A stretch of 64,000 bases of DNA. Source: an uncultured Clostridia bacterium (GTDB lineage: Bacteria > Bacillota > Clostridia > Christensenellales > CAG-314). This document shows positions 43,985 through 53,237 of the stretch, piece by piece (the stretch's first letter is position 1; the number at the start of each line of letters is the position of its first letter). Location of the stretch: positions 1 to 64,000 of the forward strand of contig CANOTO010000003.1 in NCBI GenBank assembly GCA_947570215.1, written 5' to 3'. A model generated the notes under the pieces. It saw only the letters and a list, made by a program, of their open reading frames with translations. It did not search any database and was not told where the DNA came from. The position numbers and the translations under genes were made by a program.

Positions 43985-46405
43985 TTAGTAAGGCAAAACA
44001 CCGTTCTTGGCGTTATCTTTAACAAACTTAGCCCATTCCGCATCGGTATAGTTGAAGGACGTGAATCTGATTCCGCCGAAGCCGTACATAATATTATACG
44101 TTTGGGTAATGTTTTCCGTCCTGTAACCTTGCATAGAAACAATTGTCGATCCGGCAATAGGCACGCAGTAATATTGTTCGATATACGCTTTTTCTATACG
44201 AGACAGCAAAGCAAGTCTGAGATTGATATCGTCAATAGTATCGTTACCAAGCGATGCGTTCTTGAGGAACTTAGACCAACTTTCCCAAGTAAGCGTTTTG
44301 CCGGCGAACGTCTTTGTGACACCGTTGCTATCCGTATAAGTAAACTCGTCGATTTTCAAAACTTCGGTTTTAGGATCAAAACAACCTTGTTCGTGAATTC
44401 CGCCGGTTACTTCATCGGGTTCGAGATAGCATTCGAACAGTTTGAAAGGATAGAATGCCGCGCCGCCCCACGCGCCGTAACCAATAGCATAATTGCCTGC
44501 CGTAACATCCTTGTATCTATTGGTAAGGCTGCCTACGTATTCCAGAGTAATCGTGCCGAATCCGGAACCTTCCGCCGCGGCGTTGAGATATTGGTTCATA
44601 AGCGTCTGGTGCTTCGTATCGGTGGTAGTAAGTGCAAAAGCAGAGAAACCGACTTGAATTTTGATAGGATCGCCGGCCTTATACTTACCCGCCGCAACAA
44701 GTTCGTCGCAAGCAGTCTTCATGAGCTGCTTAGCTTTGGTAAGGTCGTAACCGGTAACAACGTTATACGCTTCTTCAAGAGTCTTATATTGCTTGTCTGC
44801 GCCGTATTCGATGTCGTAAAGTTCCACAACCGTCTTCATACCCCATTCGCTGGTTCTGTATATAGACGTAGGATCTTCAGCAACATTATAATAATACAGT
44901 GTATTCAGCATCGAGAATGCCGGCTTGAAACCTGCCGTAGCAGTAGTACACAATTCCGAACGGTCAATAGCCAAACTGAACGCGTTACGGAAGTTTTTAT
45001 TAGTCAAAACAACGCTGTTCTTATTGTTATTACCTTTGTCCAACTGTTCGGTAGCGCCCGTGTTAAAGAAGAAACGCATTGTGTAGGTTTCGTCAACCTT
45101 GGACAATCTGTCGCTGGTTGCGTACGTAGGAATATCATCGGAATCCAAACTGAGTTCGTCAATATCGCCCTTCAAGAACGCTTGCTTAGCCGCTTCGTCA
45201 GTCATAACGTCGATAACGTACTTGGTCATTTGGAATTGACGGTGTTTTTGGCCGTCGGCAAGAGTAATGTAAGAAACAAGTTCGCCGTTTTCACCGCGTT
45301 CTTTTTCCCAGCCGTACCAATTTTCGTTTTGAACCCAAACAATCTGCTTATCCTTTTGGAAAGATTCCATTTTGTAAGGACCGTAGCACATAGTGGTTTC
45401 TTTGCTCGTGCCGTATTTACTGGTCTTAGTGCCGGCCGCTTCGACAATGCTGTCTTCGTAGGTCTTTTTGTGTACCAACCAAGAAGCGCCGTTGCACATA
45501 ACCATGAAGTCGAATTTCGCAACGGGCTTAGCGCATACGTACATAATCGTATATTCGTCAACTTTATACAAACCTACGTCGTCAAAAGTAATAGCAGGAA
45601 TAGGATCGCCGTCTTTAAGCAGTAAACTGTTGCCAAGTAAAACGCCTAAACTGGAACCGTTCAGCATTGTCTCATAAATTTCTTTGGGAGAAATCCAATC
45701 GCCGTCTTGACCTTCCTCTACTGCTTCGTCTCTGATTTTAGTCTCATCGGTAATCAACGCGAAAGTAGAACCCGTCGCGGTAACAACTCCCCAAGCACCT
45801 GCAATATCAATATAAACATTTTGATTAGTAGACATCAACGAATTATATTCTTCCTCGTTTGCAATCGCAACTTGTGCCCTTTGACCGACTTTATCTTGAT
45901 TGTAAAAGATATTCGCATTTACAATTTCAAAGTCGTTTGCATAATAAGAATTTGCACGATAGTTCTTTAATTCCGAACTAAGCTGCATTTTCATAGACCA
46001 AACGTAATCGTCAGCCTTAATAGCTTCGCCGTTTTCCCACTTGGCATTGGGGTTCAACTTGATTTGCCACATACGACCGGTTTGCCCGTCTTCGATACCC
46101 CACTTAGTCTTATCGGCAGCGGACGCCGTAGCGGTTACGTCCTTTATTTCCGTAGCCATTTCATAATGCCATTGGAATGCGCCTTCGCCGTAATAAATAG
46201 AATCTACAAAGCCGAGACCGGTTTGTTCCATAATGGCGCTATCTGCATTCATTTCCCAAGTGTGCGGATTCCAGTTAGTACCGAGAGCGGTTGTGTAACC
46301 GTGATAAGTATAAATACCTTGATCCTTGTGGCAGGCAGTCAAGGCGACACACGTTGGAACTACTAAGCACAAAACGATAAGCAAGCATAGCAGTTTCTTT
46401 TTCAT
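43985..46405 (-). CDS. oppA: Oligopeptide-binding lipoprotein OppA (enlarged)
   Basis: 806 residues against about 540-600 for most OppA. The signal peptide ends in the lipobox VALTAC (Cys about residue 24). The SBP_bac_5 fold is recognisable by KWENGEAIKADDYVWSMKMQ, YGPYKMESFQKDKQIVWVQN and NFRNAFSLAIDRSELCTTAT. I chose the ATG at 46405 because GGAG lies 9 nt upstream. The extra length is dispersed, mainly between residues 130 and 300. It captures peptides outside the cell and delivers them to OppBC. A 365-nt leader precedes it. Confidence 0.9.
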   Translation of the reverse strand: MKKKLLCLLIVLCLVVPTCVALTACHKDQGIYTYHGYTTALGTNWNPHTWEMNADSAIMEQTGLGFVDSIYYGEGAFQWHYEMATEIKDVTATASAADKTKWGIEDGQTGRMWQIKLNPNAKWENGEAIKADDYVWSMKMQLSSELKNYRANSYYANDFEIVNANIFYNQDKVGQRAQVAIANEEEYNSLMSTNQNVYIDIAGAWGVVTATGSTFALITDETKIRDEAVEEGQDGDWISPKEIYETMLNGSSLGVLLGNSLLLKDGDPIPAITFDDVGLYKVDEYTIMYVCAKPVAKFDFMVMCNGASWLVHKKTYEDSIVEAAGTKTSKYGTSKETTMCYGPYKMESFQKDKQIVWVQNENWYGWEKERGENGELVSYITLADGQKHRQFQMTKYVIDVMTDEAAKQAFLKGDIDELSLDSDDIPTYATSDRLSKVDETYTMRFFFNTGATEQLDKGNNNKNSVVLTNKNFRNAFSLAIDRSELCTTATAGFKPAFSMLNTLYYYNVAEDPTSIYRTSEWGMKTVVELYDIEYGADKQYKTLEEAYNVVTGYDLTKAKQLMKTACDELVAAGKYKAGDPIKIQVGFSAFALTTTDTKHQTLMNQYLNAAAEGSGFGTITLEYVGSLTNRYKDVTAGNYAIGYGAWGGAAFYPFKLFECYLEPDEVTGGIHEQGCFDPKTEVLKIDEFTYTDSNGVTKTFAGKTLTWESWSKFLKNASLGNDTIDDINLRLALLSRIEKAYIEQYYCVPIAGSTIVSMQGYRTENITQTYNIMYGFGGIRFTSFNYTDAEWAKFVKDNAKNGVLPY

Positions 46406-46770
46406 TGTTTTCTTCTCCTTCATATTTTTGTTTTTATTGTTACCGATGTTTTTGCTCGGGGACAATCGACTGTGGGAACGGCGTGCAACCGTTTATTATA
46501 GACCGTCGTTCGACAGGGGTTGTCGAGCGTAGCGAAACAACCTTACGCGAACGCCGTTCGCGGTTTGGCGGAAGATAAAAAATCTCGAAACCGCATTAAA
46601 GACGCATACTATCTCTATTTCTCACAAAATAGTATACTACTCGCCTATAAGCAATCCCGAGTCTACTCATTACTACCAAAAATCTTGATTCTGTTTCAGG
46701 CTAATCAGTCAACCGCAAGAACCTTCGGAGCCGTTTTATCGGCGAGTTACACTATTCTTTGGTTAAAGAT
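46406..46770 (-). promoter_or_regulatory. Long structured leader of the oppA mRNA (putative)
   Basis: No gene lies between the promoter near 46790 and the oppA ATG. A 9-bp perfect stem pairs 46476-46484 with 46551-46559. Inside it two hairpins exclude each other: CGACA/TGTCG (46511-46525) and GGTTGT/ACAACC (46518-46542). This could be a cis-regulatory RNA. It matches no riboswitch I know. Confidence 0.4.
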
Positions 46771-46776
46771 GTTGTT

Positions 46777-46806
46777 ATTGTACTACACAACTTTTAGTTT
46801 AGTCAA
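46777..46806 (-). promoter_or_regulatory. Promoter of the opp operon
   Basis: Minus-strand -35 TTGACT (46806-46801), 18-bp spacer, -10 TACAAT (46782-46777). No better match lies closer to oppA, so the leader is about 365 nt. Confidence 0.55.
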
Positions 46807-46876
46807 CTGTTTGTTGATATTTTTTGTTGCTTTTTAGCGAACGAATTGAAAAAGATTTTATTTTTCGCTTTTAGTA

Positions 46877-46905
46877 TTGACAAGGGATTAGAAATACTGT
46901 AAATT
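46877..46905 (+). promoter_or_regulatory. Promoter of the M1 peptidase gene
   Basis: -35 TTGACA (46877-46882), 17-bp spacer, -10 TAAATT (46900-46905). It predicts a 225-nt leader. Confidence 0.6.
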
Positions 46906-46980
46906 ATTGAACCCTTTTTATAAATCCGCTTCGCTTGGCCGAACGAGCTTATGAGCTTGAACAAACAAGTCCTATAACGT

Positions 46981-47068
46981 CGCCGCTTAACGCAAAGAGC
47001 GAGCGAATTCCGTTTTACGCCTGTGTCCGTCATGCGAATCGAAGTAAAAACGGAATGCGCGAGCGGCG
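46981..47068 (+). promoter_or_regulatory. Nested stem-loop in the M1 peptidase leader
   Basis: An outer 7-bp stem (46981-46987 with 47062-47068) encloses an inner 12-bp stem with one bulged A (47007-47018 with 47044-47056). The loop is 25 nt. It has no U-run and ends 67 nt before the ATG, so it looks like a leader structure, not a terminator. Confidence 0.45.
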
Positions 47069-47135
47069 TAACATTCATAATAGCGCACAACAAAGCATAC
47101 AATTTGGTACAGCAAATTATTTACGGAGATTTATT

Positions 47136-48617
47136 ATGAAAAAAGCCTTATGTCTCGTTATCGCCCTGTGCATTGTAATATCGTCGGCGTTTCTGCTTGC
47201 TTCGTGCCGTCCCAATAGAATGAAGGACGCAATCAACAACGGCGACAACTACGAAATAGTCGCTTCGTACGACCCGGACACACACACGTTATCCGCCTGT
47301 CAAACGGTGGAAGCAACCAATCGTTCCGGCAACTCGTATACGGCGGTGAAATTTCATATTTACGCCAACCAATACCGTGAAGGAGCAAGCAGCCCCGTTG
47401 TACCCGCTTCGTATCGCTCCAAAGCCTACCCCAACGGCGACAGCTACGGCGAAATAACCTTCGACAGCGTAAAGGTAGACGGAAACGCCGTTGCATACGT
47501 AATAGAAGGTTCGGATATGGATATTCTGTCCGTACCGATGCCCAACGAGCTGTATCCCGACCAAAAAACGACGATAGAGCTAACCTACCAAATAACTCTT
47601 GCCAACATAAAACACCGCTTGGGTTACACAGACGAAACGGTTAATTTAGGAAACTTCTACCCCGTGTTGTGTCACATAGAAAATGACAATTACGTTTGCA
47701 CTCCCTACTACAACGTCGGAGACCCGTTTGTTACAGACGTAGCCAACTACAACGTCAGCCTTACCCTACCGGAAAAATTTGTCGTCGCTTCCACAGGAAA
47801 CCTTACGGAAGCCTTACCGGACAACGGCAGCGTTACCTACAAGTATCAGGCGCAAGCCGTACGCGATTTCGCGTTCGTTATGTCGGACAAATATCAAAAG
47901 CTGTCGCAAACCGTAAACAACACGCAAATCAATTACTATTATTACAACGACCAAACTGCGGAAGAAAGCCTCGCTTACGCCTGCGGAACGTTTGAATTCT
48001 TGTCCAAAAACGTCGGAGAATATCCATATGCGCAGTACTCCGTGTGCGAAACGGAATTTTGCTACGGCGGAATGGAGTACCCGTCGCTGACTATGATTAC
48101 CAGCGGTTCTGCGTCCTACAAGCAAGCCGTGGCGCACGAAACGGCTCACCAATGGTTTTACGGAATTATAGGCAACGATCAAATAGCTAACGCTTGGCAA
48201 GACGAAGGACTGGCGGAATTTGCAACCTATATGTATCTTGACGGAGCGGGCATTACCCCCTTGGAAACGTCGATGAAAGCGGTAACGAAGAATTACGTAA
48301 GCTACGTAGACGTTCTCAACCACTACTACGAACACGTAGATACGTCTTTCCGTCCGATAGACCAGTACAAAAACGACAACGAATACGTCATATTTACTTA
48401 CGTCAAGGGCAGCATACTGTTTAACACCTTGTACGAGACAATGGGCAAAACAAAGTTTATGAAAGCTCTCGCCAACTACTACGACGCAGCGGCGTTTACC
48501 GTTGCGCAGCCGCAAACCATGACGGACTGCTTTACCAATGTCGGCGGAACGGAGATAGGGACTATATTTACCAACTTTATTGAAGGCAAAGAAATCATCT
48601 CCACTATTCTCAACTGA
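47136..48617 (+). CDS. M1-family metallopeptidase lipoprotein
   Basis: 493 residues. The signal peptide ends in the lipobox LLASC (Cys about residue 25). A beta-sandwich domain precedes the catalytic domain. The substrate-recognition motif is GGMEY near residue 311, in place of GAMEN. The zinc site is HETAH near residues 334-338 with the third ligand Glu in NAWQDEGLAEF. The C-terminal ERAP1-like domain of long M1 enzymes is missing. It should trim peptides on the outside of the membrane. The ATG at 47136 has GGAG upstream. The open frame further up to 46935 runs through the leader and is not coding. It is divergent from the opp operon, which could import its products. Confidence 0.9.
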   Translation: MKKALCLVIALCIVISSAFLLASCRPNRMKDAINNGDNYEIVASYDPDTHTLSACQTVEATNRSGNSYTAVKFHIYANQYREGASSPVVPASYRSKAYPNGDSYGEITFDSVKVDGNAVAYVIEGSDMDILSVPMPNELYPDQKTTIELTYQITLANIKHRLGYTDETVNLGNFYPVLCHIENDNYVCTPYYNVGDPFVTDVANYNVSLTLPEKFVVASTGNLTEALPDNGSVTYKYQAQAVRDFAFVMSDKYQKLSQTVNNTQINYYYYNDQTAEESLAYACGTFEFLSKNVGEYPYAQYSVCETEFCYGGMEYPSLTMITSGSASYKQAVAHETAHQWFYGIIGNDQIANAWQDEGLAEFATYMYLDGAGITPLETSMKAVTKNYVSYVDVLNHYYEHVDTSFRPIDQYKNDNEYVIFTYVKGSILFNTLYETMGKTKFMKALANYYDAAAFTVAQPQTMTDCFTNVGGTEIGTIFTNFIEGKEIISTILN

Positions 48618-48657
48618 AAGCAGAATCTATTATTACCCATAACTGCGGTAAAAAGCC

Positions 48658-48686
48658 TTGAAATGCCGCCCGAATTATGTTATAAT
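48658..48686 (+). promoter_or_regulatory. Promoter of thpR
   Basis: -35 TTGAAA (48658-48663), 17-bp spacer, extended -10 TGT-TATAAT (48681-48686). The leader is only about 11 nt and contains the GGGGTG ribosome binding site. Confidence 0.75.
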
Positions 48687-48703
48687 AACTGCGGGGTGAC
48701 AAA

Positions 48704-49246
48704 ATGAGAGTTTTTATCGCGCTGAACCTTCCCGAACGCGCAAAAGACAACTTGGAACGCTCGGCAAACCAATTTAAGACGCACGCGACGAAGGGGCGGT
48801 TCGTACCCAAAGCCAACTACCACGTAACGCTGCACTTTATAGGCAACATAGACGAAAACAGACTGCTGTACATACAATCCGCCTTGGACGGAGTACGCGA
48901 GATGATTGCTCCGCGCCTTGCCGTAAGCCAATTTACCGTACTGCGCGCAAGCAACATAGTGTGCGTCAAGTTTGGCAAAAACGGAAATCTTGCAAAACTG
49001 CACGAAGCATTGGGAAACAAGCTGGAGCAGGCGGGATTTGCCGTAGAACACCGCGCGTACCGACCGCACGTAACGATTATACGCGAATACGGATTCGAGT
49101 TGCCATTTTCGGAAGTTACAAAGTTCGTAGACGTTTACAACAAGCCGTTCGACGCTCCCGAAGTAGTACTGTACGAAAGCGTATCCGGCAAGGACGGGGT
49201 AACCTACCGTCCGCTGTACGCCGTAACGCTTAGAGCGGAAGAATGA
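48704..49246 (+). CDS. thpR: RNA 2',3'-cyclic phosphodiesterase ThpR
   Basis: 180 residues of the 2H phosphoesterase superfamily. Two HxTx motifs are present, HVTLHFIG near residue 40 and HVTIIREYG near residue 122, as is the start MRVFIALNLPE. ThpR opens 2',3'-cyclic phosphate ends and was first known as 2'-5' RNA ligase. GGGGTG precedes the ATG. It has its own promoter and terminator. Confidence 0.94.
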   Translation: MRVFIALNLPERAKDNLERSANQFKTHATKGRFVPKANYHVTLHFIGNIDENRLLYIQSALDGVREMIAPRLAVSQFTVLRASNIVCVKFGKNGNLAKLHEALGNKLEQAGFAVEHRAYRPHVTIIREYGFELPFSEVTKFVDVYNKPFDAPEVVLYESVSGKDGVTYRPLYAVTLRAEE

Positions 49247-49260
49247 CAATATAACAAGCG

Positions 49261-49295
49261 AAAAACCGAAAGCGACAAAGCTTTCGGTTTTTTTA
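49261..49295 (+). terminator. Terminator of thpR
   Basis: A 13-bp perfect stem (AAAAACCGAAAGC / GCTTTCGGTTTTT, loop of 6) with a trailing U-run lies 14 nt after the stop codon. Confidence 0.9.
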
Positions 49296-49361
49296 TTGTT
49301 ATAATGTTACGCTATACTGAAAAGCAAGTAATAGGGAAAAGTGAAAAGAAAACATGTGCGG

Positions 49362-49883
49362 TTACTTGGACTTGCTTACGAATTTTTCATGCAGATTGCG
49401 GTTAAGAATTCCGTCTAATTCTTCCAAGCTGCCTTCAACAATGCTTTCCTTGGGCAGCACGTGACACTGCATTCTGGAAAGATACAGCATATAGTATTGC
49501 GGAGTAGACACCACCTTGTGAAAATAGTTGTACTTGGCTACGGTTATAGCCTTATATTCTTCGCCCTTTTCCTGCTTGATACTGAATTGGTCTTCGTCGA
49601 AAACGTACGTTTCCACCGTGTTTTCACTCATAATAGACATAGACTTATCAATACGCTTTTGTATACATGACGTTATCCATATACACAGCGGAGTAAACAG
49701 CACGCCTATTACTATCATTACTATGCCGAACACAAGGTCGGGCTCGGACGAAACTATATTCATCACGCCCAAAGCGACAAAAATTACCGTAAACAACGCG
49801 TACGCCCACCAAATTTTTTTCATAGTAAATTTATTGAGCTGCTTGGTTTTGTCCGAGTCGAATTTGGTTTCAAAACGTATCAT
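49362..49883 (-). CDS. YcxB-like membrane protein
   Basis: 173 residues. Two membrane segments (about residues 24-45 and 50-73) are followed by a soluble C-terminal domain with the YcxB-like pattern (YVFDEDQFSIKQEKGEEYKA, then YYMLYLSRMQCHVLPKESI). YcxB-like proteins are common in Firmicutes and have no assigned function. It lies 4 nt downstream of the SMC-like gene with AAGGAG before its ATG, so the two are likely co-transcribed. Confidence 0.75.
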   Translation of the reverse strand: MIRFETKFDSDKTKQLNKFTMKKIWWAYALFTVIFVALGVMNIVSSEPDLVFGIVMIVIGVLFTPLCIWITSCIQKRIDKSMSIMSENTVETYVFDEDQFSIKQEKGEEYKAITVAKYNYFHKVVSTPQYYMLYLSRMQCHVLPKESIVEGSLEELDGILNRNLHEKFVSKSK

Positions 49884-49887
49884 AGCG

Positions 49888-52800
49888 CTACTCCTTAGTT
49901 ACACCGATAACGTAGCTTATATTATTGATATTAAGGAGCATATCCGCCAACAGCTTTTTGTTAATGTTGATATGTTCTTCGAACACTATCCAACGCCCGT
50001 CGGAGTCGTCCGTATTGGGCACGGCGAGCAGTAATCCAACGTACAGAGCGGTTTGCGTTTCCAACGGCAATTCGTCGTAAGTCAGCGTTTCGGCGCCGTC
50101 CTTAACAACCACTTGACCGTCCGATTCCGTAATAATATATTCTCCGCCGACAAAGGCGTTGAGATACTGCGAAGCAACTACCAGAGTATTATTGATTTTT
50201 TCCTTTATTAGCAGTCCGATAAGGTCGTTGTGATCCAACGTCGCGCGAAGATTGGTAAGCGCGCGCGCTTCCGCAGCGGCGGCTGTAACCTTCATACGGG
50301 CGGTGCTTGCCGAAACGTAAACGTCTAATTGCAGCTTGCGTTCCGCTTCCAACTCCTTTTGCCGTTTAATAAGCGCGGCGAGTTTCTGCTCCTTGACGTC
50401 AACTTCTTCCTGCGGAACATTGTCGGCGGGACGACTTTGCAAAATACCGTACAGATTCTCTATTTTTTCCGCCAACGTATTACGCATTGCGTCGTATTCG
50501 GCAACGGTCTTTTTGAGTTCGTAGAAGTTGCCCTCCAAGTCTTCCGCGGTAACCTTGTCGATATCGAGACCTTTAAGATTAAACTCGAATTGCAATTCCT
50601 GATGCAGCTCGTCGTATTCCTTGGACTTGGAATCGTACAGCCATTGCATTTTTTCCATTTCCAAACGTTTTTTGAATACTTCCTTTTCGGTGGTTTGCTT
50701 GGAATCTAACAGCATTTGACGTTCGCTTTCCACGTCGCCGAGATCGTACTTAAAGTTAGCGAGAGCCTGCTCTACGTCGTCGCTTCCCGCGTACTTCTTA
50801 GCCTTTTCGTTAGATTCGGCGATTTGCGATTCGTTTACCTTGATGGTCTTGGTTGTTTCGATAATCGCGCCGCGGATATCGTCAAGTTTGGAATCTATGC
50901 TTTCCAATTGGCGAGATACCGCCTTGTATTGCTCATAGCTTGCAGACAGACGTTCTCCTATATCCGTCAGTTCTTCCTTTACCTTATCGTTCGTAGAAAC
51001 GAGAGAATCAACCGAAACCTGAGTGCTGTCAAGCTGCTGTTGCGTTTCTTTGAGATACTTCATACGCGACTTCAACGCCGACAGCTTGGCGCGCAGGCTT
51101 TCGGTTGCGCGTTTGAGCTCTGCCAACTCGGCTTCACTGCGCACCGCGTCCTGCTGAACGTCGAGAAGATACTTCGTTCCGCCGTCGGCATTTAACGCCT
51201 TGAGATAGTTGAATACAGTCTCGTTGGTATTTTGAGCGACAATCTCGTTATAACGACTGTTGATATTGGCTTTTTCGCGTTGCAAAGATTCCATTTCGGC
51301 GCTGTTGATTTCCATATGCCGTTTAATTTCTTTGAGCGAGCCTTCCAATTGATAAGAACGTTCGAGCAGCAGCTCGCGGTCCATCGTCCGCGCGGACAGC
51401 TCCTGCTCCAACGCTTCGATTTCCTGATCGTGGAAATTGGCTGTTACCGCAAACACGCCGGACGCGTCGTCGCTGAAAACCTTTTGGCTGTTCAAAAACA
51501 CTTCGCGCTTGAACTCTTCCTGTTTGCGAAGCATGGTTTTGTCGTACTCCGCTTCTATTTTACTCTTGGATTGTTCTATCTGAATGATACGGAACTTGTA
51601 GTCTTCGAGCGCTCTGTCGAGATTGCGCGACTTCTCCTGCAAGGATTGGTTAACCGCTTCTAACTTGGAATACTTGGCGTCCAACACCTGCAAAATAGTG
51701 TCTTTCGCCTTCATAGGAGTAACCGCCACGTCCAGTTCGGCGACGGAACGAAAACGTTTCATTTGCACGACAAGATTGCTTTCCTTTTCCGCAATCTGAC
51801 TTTCCTTGACGGCAATCTCGCTTTGCAGCTTGTCTATCTGCGATTCCACTTCGTCTATCTTTACGTCGACGCGCACCGTTTCCAACAGTTCGCCCACGGA
51901 CTTTGCGGGAACGTTAAACGCGTCAAGATTCTCCTTTACTTCCGTAATGGACTTCTCCAATTCGTCCATCTTGTTGGTATACATTACCTTTTCGGTGGAC
52001 AGCCGCTGCTGCTTGTCGTTGAGCTCCAACAGCGATTCGTTAAGCTGTTTGTTCTTTTCGTACAACGACGAAACGTATGCCAGTTCGTTATTGATAACTT
52101 CCACGCGGTTGCGCTTGTCCTGCGAAAGAGCGTACTGACGCTGCTTTTCTTCCAATTGCTGATTGATGGAAGCAAGTTCCTTTTCCTGCCATTCCAACTC
52201 GGTGGTAATGGCGTAACGCTTCTTTTCGTATTCGGCGCGCTGTTCTTCTACTGTGCGCATCGTCTTGACCTTGGGAATAAGCGTTTCCGTTTCTTCGTGA
52301 AGCTTAACCTTGGCGCGAGCGTCTTCGATTTCTTCCTGACGGGAAGTAAGCGTATTATACTTCTTCTGCGTGGCTTCCAATTCGCGCGCAACGTCTTGAC
52401 GCAAGCCGTCCGCCGTTTGGCGCGCTTTAAGCTCGCCCAGTTCCGCAGTTGCTATTGTAATATCGTGGAAAAGCGCGTTGAGCTCGTTATTGATCGCGTC
52501 GAGCTGTTCGGGCGAAGCCTTGGCGGGCATATTGTTCGCGTAATCGCGCACCTTCTGCAATGCTATTTCCTTACGTTTACGCGCCTCTTGGGACGATTGC
52601 TTTACGCTTTGCTGAACGTCTGAAAGCAGACGTATCTCATCGAAAAGCATCAAATCGCCGTGGAAATCTTCGATAGACTTGTTATTGACGTAATCTGCCT
52701 TCATCATATCGGCCAGACGTTGATTTATAATGCCTTCGAGATATTCCTGGGCGTGCGAACGCGCGACAACCTGCCAGCTGCCGTCTTCCTTCTTTTTAAG

Positions 52801-53046
52801 CACGCTACGCGTAGTGCCGTCTTCGTTGTGTAAACGACCGAGCGAAAACTCTTCGCCGTTGACGGAAAACTCCACTTCTACGTCCTTGACGCATTCCACA
52901 TCTTCCTTAAAGCAGAATTCCAAGTAGTTATTAAGTTTTCCCCCGCCGTTTGTGACGAGCCTTTTGCCGTCAGCCGCCGTGCCGAACGTATATATGCGTT
53001 TTTCTTCCGTTTTAACGTCGGTCGCAACAACTTTGCAGATTCTCAT
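49888..53046 (-). CDS. SMC/SbcC-like coiled-coil protein with degenerate P-loop
   Basis: 1052 residues. Short globular ends flank a coiled coil from about 130 to 920, the layout of SMC, Rad50 and SbcC. At the position of Walker A (residues 33-40) it reads NGGGKLNN; family members have GxNGxGKS/T, so the Ser/Thr that binds magnesium is Leu. The C-terminal globule shows LPLETQTALYVGLLLAV where the SGG signature is expected, and WIVFEEHI near residue 1018 where Walker B is expected. No CxxC zinc hook occurs in the coil. It may be a non-hydrolysing structural relative. No nuclease partner (SbcD) is adjacent; the downstream gene is YcxB-like. Confidence 0.7.
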   Translation of the reverse strand: MRICKVVATDVKTEEKRIYTFGTAADGKRLVTNGGGKLNNYLEFCFKEDVECVKDVEVEFSVNGEEFSLGRLHNEDGTTRSVLKKKEDGSWQVVARSHAQEYLEGIINQRLADMMKADYVNNKSIEDFHGDLMLFDEIRLLSDVQQSVKQSSQEARKRKEIALQKVRDYANNMPAKASPEQLDAINNELNALFHDITIATAELGELKARQTADGLRQDVARELEATQKKYNTLTSRQEEIEDARAKVKLHEETETLIPKVKTMRTVEEQRAEYEKKRYAITTELEWQEKELASINQQLEEKQRQYALSQDKRNRVEVINNELAYVSSLYEKNKQLNESLLELNDKQQRLSTEKVMYTNKMDELEKSITEVKENLDAFNVPAKSVGELLETVRVDVKIDEVESQIDKLQSEIAVKESQIAEKESNLVVQMKRFRSVAELDVAVTPMKAKDTILQVLDAKYSKLEAVNQSLQEKSRNLDRALEDYKFRIIQIEQSKSKIEAEYDKTMLRKQEEFKREVFLNSQKVFSDDASGVFAVTANFHDQEIEALEQELSARTMDRELLLERSYQLEGSLKEIKRHMEINSAEMESLQREKANINSRYNEIVAQNTNETVFNYLKALNADGGTKYLLDVQQDAVRSEAELAELKRATESLRAKLSALKSRMKYLKETQQQLDSTQVSVDSLVSTNDKVKEELTDIGERLSASYEQYKAVSRQLESIDSKLDDIRGAIIETTKTIKVNESQIAESNEKAKKYAGSDDVEQALANFKYDLGDVESERQMLLDSKQTTEKEVFKKRLEMEKMQWLYDSKSKEYDELHQELQFEFNLKGLDIDKVTAEDLEGNFYELKKTVAEYDAMRNTLAEKIENLYGILQSRPADNVPQEEVDVKEQKLAALIKRQKELEAERKLQLDVYVSASTARMKVTAAAAEARALTNLRATLDHNDLIGLLIKEKINNTLVVASQYLNAFVGGEYIITESDGQVVVKDGAETLTYDELPLETQTALYVGLLLAVPNTDDSDGRWIVFEEHININKKLLADMLLNINNISYVIGVTKE

Positions 53047-53237
53047 ACCGTACCTCTTTAATTAGTTTTGTAATTTTGTTGATAAGGCGAAAGTTTTGTG
53101 ATAGAATAAAATAACCGAAGAAATATTTTCCCGAATTTATTCCGCCAAAACCGTTAGGTATTTGGAGCATACTCTTATAACAGTATAACTCATATTGAAA
53201 AAATAATCAATACTTTGATAATAAAAGAAGGTAATTT

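Noticed and set aside
43955..45625. 556-codon open frame on the plus strand inside oppA
   Set aside because: It is antisense to oppA, which has a full signal peptide and family motifs. The composition is a mirror of oppA codons and no domain is visible.
46935..47135. N-terminal extension of the M1 peptidase frame
   Set aside because: The lipoprotein signal peptide begins at 47136 with a good ribosome binding site, and the extension lies over leader stem-loops.
51763..52623. Long plus-strand frame opposite the SMC-like coiled coil
   Set aside because: Coiled-coil codon bias often leaves the opposite strand open. The translation is Leu/Phe-rich and featureless.
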